Assembly (NCBI GenBank): GCA_020466095.1
Contig: CM035806.1
Location: 20,117,571-20,181,570, forward strand
Direction of reading: 5' to 3'
DNA from: Chlorops oryzae
Lineage: Eukaryota > Arthropoda > Insecta > Diptera > Chloropidae
Length of the DNA stretch: 64,000 nucleotides
This document shows positions 59,031 to 64,000 of this stretch, piece by piece (positions within the stretch are counted from its first letter, which is position 1; the number at the start of each line of letters is the position of its first letter). Both the position numbers and the translations under genes were made by a program. The notes beneath the pieces were generated by a model that worked only from the letters and a program-made list of their open reading frames with translations, had not been told where the DNA came from and did no database searches.

Positions 59031-60234
59031 GGTCACAGTCGACTTATAAGATAATATCGGAAGATTTTGTGAAATCGACTCCGAAGAAAATAAATCCAAA
59101 CGGACCTCATTGGCTGCTATCGAGATCGAACGCTGCAAAAGAAGAGTCCACTTCTCATGCATACATCGAAACTTTCAGTTCACTACTTATACATATACTT
59201 ACTTATTTATAAGAAAAAACTCTTAAGAACTTCCCACCCAGCCAACCATATAAGTGTGTATGCATATATACTTCTGACCGTTGCAAGATGAAACAAAGCC
59301 TTCGCGGCCCAAATGAATTTCTCCTTCAAAATAAATCTTTAAAGCTTTACGTATATTTGTGTATAAACTTAATGAATCGATTTGTCGAAAGCCCAGACGA
59401 GATTTGAAAGCGTTTAATGAGATTTCTGGCATCATTCTTTTGGTCGCTAGACCAAATAATTTTATTTTAATTTATTTTATTTTAGTTTTTCTTACGCTTC
59501 TATTGGATCCTTAACGGATTTGAAAGGAAAATTCTACGATTGGTTGCGTGAAATAAGAAGAAAAACAAAATCACATGCTGTAGTTAAAGGAAAAAACTCA
59601 AATGACCGAATCATTTGACGGGCATAATTAAATAATGACTAATTACAACATCATTAAATCAAATTAAAAATAATTAAAGAGTGTCATTATTAGCGGACAC
59701 TCAATTATGCCATAAATCATGATTTACTGATATTATGAATTAACATAATTTATCAAGGATAACTAAAACGCCATACGAATTCTCAATATAATAAAGCCTG
59801 AGCAAAAATATGTCATGAGACAAAATGAATGAACTAAGAACTATTCGCTGGGCCCAGCGGGGTGTGAGAAATGTCGCATGCGAGATTCAAATTTTTAAGC
59901 TCATTTGACAGAAGAAAGAAACCATGTTTCAACTTCGTCAAAATTGCAAAAGTACTTTCCATTTTTGGGATAATTTTAAAGCATCCTTGCGATGTGAGAT
60001 GCATGCCGCTCTTTATAAATACAGTTAAATCCTCGTATATGTATATGAATACACGCATCCATTGCACATTTCACAAAACTTGTGCAAACAAAAAGGCATT
60101 TCTGTATCCTTTCAGGCTTTTTTCGGCTTCAGACGGCATTAAAAAATTTTCAGCATTAAGTTCTTCTCATTCCTTATTCTTATGTATCCTCGAGAATTTA
60201 CCAGTCCATGACGAACATTAAAATTTAGCTTTGA
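59031..60234. other. gene-free stretch with an ATTA-rich cluster
   Basis: Between about 59625 and 59755 many TAAT/ATTA cores lie close together (AATTAAATAATGACTAATTA and following). The frame at 59871-60221 has no recognised motif. Confidence 0.45.
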
Positions 60235-60689
60235 AAACAATTAAGGGTGCTATAGTCAGGCGAACCTGACAATACAATACCCGACAAACAGACAAAGGGG
60301 ATGGTTATATAAGTTTGAACAATTTTTTGAAACACGCATTAAGGCAGCGACAGTGTTCGGGAGAATTTCAAGACCACGCCCACTTCTCCAATATTTGATA
60401 ATAACATTAATTGCCTTCAATTATATTCAAATAGGTTCAAAGAAATTTCAACAAAATATCTTGAAAAAATTAGATTTCAGAGCGGTTTTTGTGATTGTTA
60501 TAACATACCCTAGTACTGGTCCGATTCAGTCCATTCTCGAACTTGATCTTACTCATATCTCCACATTTACACGCATATAGCATAGCTCAATTCGTTTGAT
60601 CGGTTTACATATATCGACTGGTTCTGGGTGTTACACACAAACGCATAAACGCAATATACCCTCGACCACCACAGAGTGTGCCGGGCATA
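60235..60689 (-). mobile_element. Helentron-like (DINE-type) copy lacking the GTCT array
   Basis: The plus strand opens with AAACAATTAAGGGTGCTATA, the reversed 3' end, then the hairpin GTCAGGCGAACCTGAC, then ATACCCGACAAACAG. It closes with CGCAATATACCCTCGACC and AGAGTGTGCCGGGCATA, the reversed 5' hairpin. Both termini survive in a 455-bp copy in which the core and array have been lost. Confidence 0.85.
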
Positions 60690-61362
60690 AAAATGTTCTC
60701 AATGAATACCTGCTCTTACTACGAAACGCAAACGAAAGACACTTTAAAATGCCTGAGCGATTGCATTTTCGAGGAAAAACAATTCTCGTTACATTTCGTA
60801 AGTCGCACAAAAGCTTAAAAATTCTTTGTCAACTTATATTTTTTGTGTGAAATTGAAGAATCCACCTAAATATTTGAATTTTAAATTCAAATTCATTTTC
60901 ATTGCAGTTTCATGTAATTTGGAAAGTTAAAGCAATGCATGCATAACTAAGTAACTAACATCTCACCGACTGTAGTGTGCAATAGGGGGCGAACATAAAG
61001 AATTTCTCCTCCGGGCCGGAGGCAATAATTTTGATGCTTTTATTCACATGAACGACGATGGCAGGGACAGGGAAAAAGCATTAAGTGTTTAGTATTGACC
61101 TTGAACTTGACCGATTCGACGGATGTGTCATTTTTCAAATGATGCCCTGTCCTGATTTTTATTGGACTTCGTTTAAGACTTGTTTCACATAGGCACTAGT
61201 GACGGGGGAAAAACAATCCCCTTTTGAGTCTTTACTGCTTGGCGAATCACAATATTCGGAAACTTTATACATTTTTCTATACTTGGTAAACTTAGAACAA
61301 TTCTCTAAAGGCAACGGTTTCCAAACTTTTCGCATGGACAGGGGAATTTTTTTCCCCGGTTT

Positions 61363-61396
<34 letters not shown>

Positions 61397-62596
61397 CTGT
61401 GCGAAGAATCTGAAACACAATTTTGATTTATTTTATAAAACACAAAAAAAAAAAACCTTAATTTATGTATGGAATCCCTAACAAGCTGCAATGGCAGTTC
61501 TGATCTTAAGCATAAAAAGAATAACTCAAGCTGTTCAGGTGCTTTCTGAGAGACATAAATTTCAATGGAATCTGTTTAATTAATGGATTTTATTTATTTT
61601 GTTTTATTATTTAAACACGACCATTAGACTCTGGCCGCTTTTGAATGCTCAGACTTGCAAGACGGTTGTAAAATACACATAATTTTTGAAGCCTCAGTAG
61701 ATATGTCTGAACGAAACAAATCTGCGAAAAAAGGACACTTCAAATGACCATGATTCTTTCTCTTCGGAATAATTGCTGCTGTTGGGCGGAATGAAATTTT
61801 AAATCACTTTTTCAGTGCTCACTTGAGAGTAGGCACTGCTCGTCAAAACATAATTTTCTGAAGCGAAAATGGCTTATTGCCAACCCACAATTGCCCACCC
61901 ACATCGAGCTCCTTTCGATGGTTTCCGCACTATTGACTATTCAAAAGCGCCAAAGCACCTGCAAATGAAATGAAATCCAATTTGTATACTTCCGGTAATT
62001 TGCCACAGGCAATGCAAACATAAATCCACTCAGCCCTCTCTCTCTCTATCTCTCTCTCTCTTTCCGCCCTCCCTTTCACACACTGTCTCCGCCACGGTAA
62101 GCCATGCACACTGGCGCCATGTTCGTGTAACCAAATGCCACTTTTGAGTGTAATTTGTGGCTTCCGCGCTATTCTGAGGGCTTTCGGGAAGCTTTGGGGG
62201 CTTTGGGTCTTCGAGAGTCTGGAATTGCGGGATTGCCGCTTTACCGTGTAATTGTATTAAAGTATTACTTCGGAATAAGATGCTTCTTCTAGATATTAAC
62301 ATGTAAAGAACATTTCGCAATAAAAATTCGACAAAAAAAAGATAACAGCAAAAACACACAACAACAACAACAACAACAACAAAAGACACAAAAATTTGGA
62401 ATTGTGAAATTATAGTCCGCTATGAGCAACGCAATTGCGAAATGAGTGGATACTTCGCTTAAGTGTTTTACTTATGGAGATTTGTTGCGTGAATTTGAAG
62501 GTGGCTTGAAGCCCTTTTGAGGGACGAATATCTCTTTCGAGGAATGAAAAGGGGAAGCACCGTCGAGCAAGGAATCAGGGGTGTTGATGAAGAAAG
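60690..62596. other. gene-free stretch with T, CT and CAA repeats
   Basis: Poly(T) at 61366-61396, (CT)n at 62034-62062 and (CAA)n at 62358-62383. No recognised family or exon. Confidence 0.45.
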
Positions 62597-62875
62597 CAGA
62601 GCAGGCAAAGAAACGAAACAATTTCCAAACGTTTCATGCAGGGCGACAAATAATGAAACGTTTTTTTTATGGTTCGGTTCGTGAACACAAACAAAACCCC
62701 AAACTTTAAAATAGCTAAGAACGAAAACACAAACTTTTAATATTTTGTTCTCCACTGGCGAGAAATGTTTGAAAACAAAACTTATGTGAAACGATACATT
62801 GTTGTTTTCACTTCCTTTTATATTTAGAGCAGGCAGTTGAACGAAATAAAACGTTTCCTAATCTTTTCATTTCAT

Positions 62876-62971
62876 TATACCTTTTCCGAAGGAAAGGGTA
62901 TATTAAGTTTGGCTCGGAGTATGTAACATACCAAAGGAGTCGCGATAGATATAGACATATATATATATATT
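62876..62971 (+). mobile_element. DINE-type Helentron 5' end
   Basis: TATACCTTTTCCGAAGGAAA then GGGTATATTAAGTTTGGC forms the typical 5' hairpin and start, followed by GTATGTAACATACC and GGAGTCGCGATAGATAT. A third Helentron subfamily in the window. It leads directly into the tandem repeats. Confidence 0.7.
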
Positions 62972-63293
62972 CAAAATGTCCTCTAAAAGTTAAAATTTGA
63001 CTATGACCACCATTCGCGAAATTCGCGAAAATTTGATTTTCACTATTTTGAATTGAGTATTTCGCAGCTAAACAAAATGTCCTCTAAAAGTTAAAATTTG
63101 ACTATGACCACCATTCGCGAAATTCGCGAAAATTTGATTTTCACTATTTTGAATTGAGTATTTCGCAGCTAAACAAAATGTCCTCTAAAAGTTAAAATTT
63201 GACTATGACCACCATTCGCGAAATTCGCGAAAATTTGATTTTCACTATTTTGAATTGAGTATTTCGCAGCTAAACAAAATGTCCTCTAAGAGT
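62972..63293. repeat. 101-bp tandem repeat, three identical units plus a partial
   Basis: Units start at 62972, 63073 and 63174 with CAAAATGTCCTCTAAAAG and appear identical. A partial fourth from 63275 stops after about 18 bases. Inside each unit TTCGCGAAATTCGCGAAA is a direct/inverted patch. Central tandem repeats after a DINE 5' end are known from DINE-TR elements in Drosophila. Identity between units suggests recent amplification. Confidence 0.95.
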
Positions 63294-63513
63294 ATCGTTT
63301 CACATAAGTTTTGTTTTCAAACAATTCTCGCCAGTGGAGAACAAAATATTAAAAGTTTGTGTTTTCGTTTTTTTTCACGTTTGCAAACACAAACAGTACG
63401 AAAGAAATTTTAAAATACGTCCTTTTATTGTGTTTGCGTTTGTGTTTCGTTTTCTAAAACGAATGAAATGAAACGAATGGCAAACGTTCCATTTCGTTTC
63501 TTTGCCTGCCCTG

Positions 63514-64000
63514 AATGAGAACGCTCATTATATCAACAACATAAACAGAAAAAACCGACATAACTAACTTAGTGCATTCACTCCCGAGCTAGCAGTTGAG
63601 CCCAGAGCCTCTCGCCTCGTTATTTAGCATTTCAACCAACTACGCCGAGAACGCCGACCGGTATAACCATATACCATAATCTTAATATATTTGTTTTAAC
63701 AAATTCCGAATAGAATGAAAAATTCTATAGTCATCAGTTGCTTTGAACCACTAACAATAATTTATATTCATTTAAATATTGAAATGTACAAACTTATAAA
63801 TATGTATAACTCTATCGCAGTCTTTTCTAATTAAAAGTTCTGGACTTAACTACTTTTTCATTTCCAGTTCAATCAAATTTCAGTACCTAAACTTTTAAGG
63901 CCTGATGAATTCACATCCTGGGTTAGTCAATATTATGAATCCATAACGAGGCTGTCAATACTAATCTACATTCTGCACAAAATGTTTCAACTCTTATTCT
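63514..64000. other. nothing recognised
   Basis: A/T-rich. No repeat, RNA or exon signal supported. Confidence 0.4.

Larger units (their letters stand above)
62597..63513. mobile_element. fold-back element with hAT-like ends and chimeric centre
   Basis: CAGAGCAGGCAAAGAAACGA at the left and TTTCTTTGCCTGCCCTG at the right are inverted. Long arms continue inwards, and 62720-62799 is an almost exact inverse of 63291-63370. A third copy of the terminus lies inside at 62826-62860. The centre holds a Helentron 5' end and three 101-bp repeats. The flanks do not show an 8-bp duplication, so the hAT assignment rests on the CAGRGCAGGC ends only. Confidence 0.65.

Overview
The window reads as euchromatic DNA of a higher fly (Diptera, Schizophora). 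It is strongly A/T-rich, full of homopolymer and dinucleotide runs, and carries many copies of a DINE-1/INE-1-like Helentron with the fly-type core (a TAGCCATGTCCGTCTGTC-like block followed by a GTCT microsatellite). Gene density is far lower than usual in Drosophila melanogaster, which suggests a fly with a larger genome such as a tephritid or a calyptrate. That placement is inference; no gene here fixes the species.

Only one piece of host coding sequence is well supported. It is the first coding exon of a minus-strand gene at 8495-8829, with an in-frame upstream stop, a good start context, 111 codons and a clean AAAG|GTGAGT donor. The protein is Ser/Gly-rich at this end and I do not recognise it. 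Its next exon is not visible, so the intron probably runs leftwards out of the window. DNA to the right of 8829 holds its 5' leader and upstream region, with a long GA tract about 1 kb upstream. The remaining roughly 55 kb is intergenic or 5'-intronic.

The rest is explained mainly by mobile elements, mostly short non-autonomous copies. Helentron-like elements lie at 1373-1560, 16441-16850, 19430-19830, 22037-22945, 31085-31990, 36142-37034, 38222-38275, 53841-54240, 60235-60689 and 62876-63293. hAT-type elements lie at 39618-40228 (with a 16-bp minisatellite inside), 40997-41153, 53180-53451 (perfect 8-bp target duplication) and probably 62597-63513 (fold-back). A piggyBac-type MITE with TTAA flanks lies at 47583-47864. 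Tc1/mariner/pogo-type elements with TA flanks lie at 7992-8200, 18031-18132, 27651-28275 and 44260-44386. A PIF/Harbinger-like MITE with TTA-type targets lies at 15413-15635, 21843-22020 and 39130-39359. Several further inverted-repeat families have no assigned class. One of them, with CCCAGCAAA ends, carries a tRNA-like segment. A tRNA-derived SINE lies at 52650-52895. 5'-truncated LINE tails lie at 26945-26998, 45360-45610 and 58550-59020, the last with a 10-bp target duplication and one frameshift.

The elements are layered. A TTA-target MITE interrupts another repeat whose unoccupied paralogue is also in the window. A CGCACACC-ended element interrupts a CCCAGCAAA element. A two-MITE composite occurs twice in opposite orientation near the left end. 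Outside repeats the most distinctive object is an almost perfect 31-bp stem with a 7-nt loop at 27110-27178. I see no operon-like or defence-like gene system, no CRISPR array, no rRNA gene and no intact tRNA gene. Host genes with only short exons could have escaped inspection by eye.
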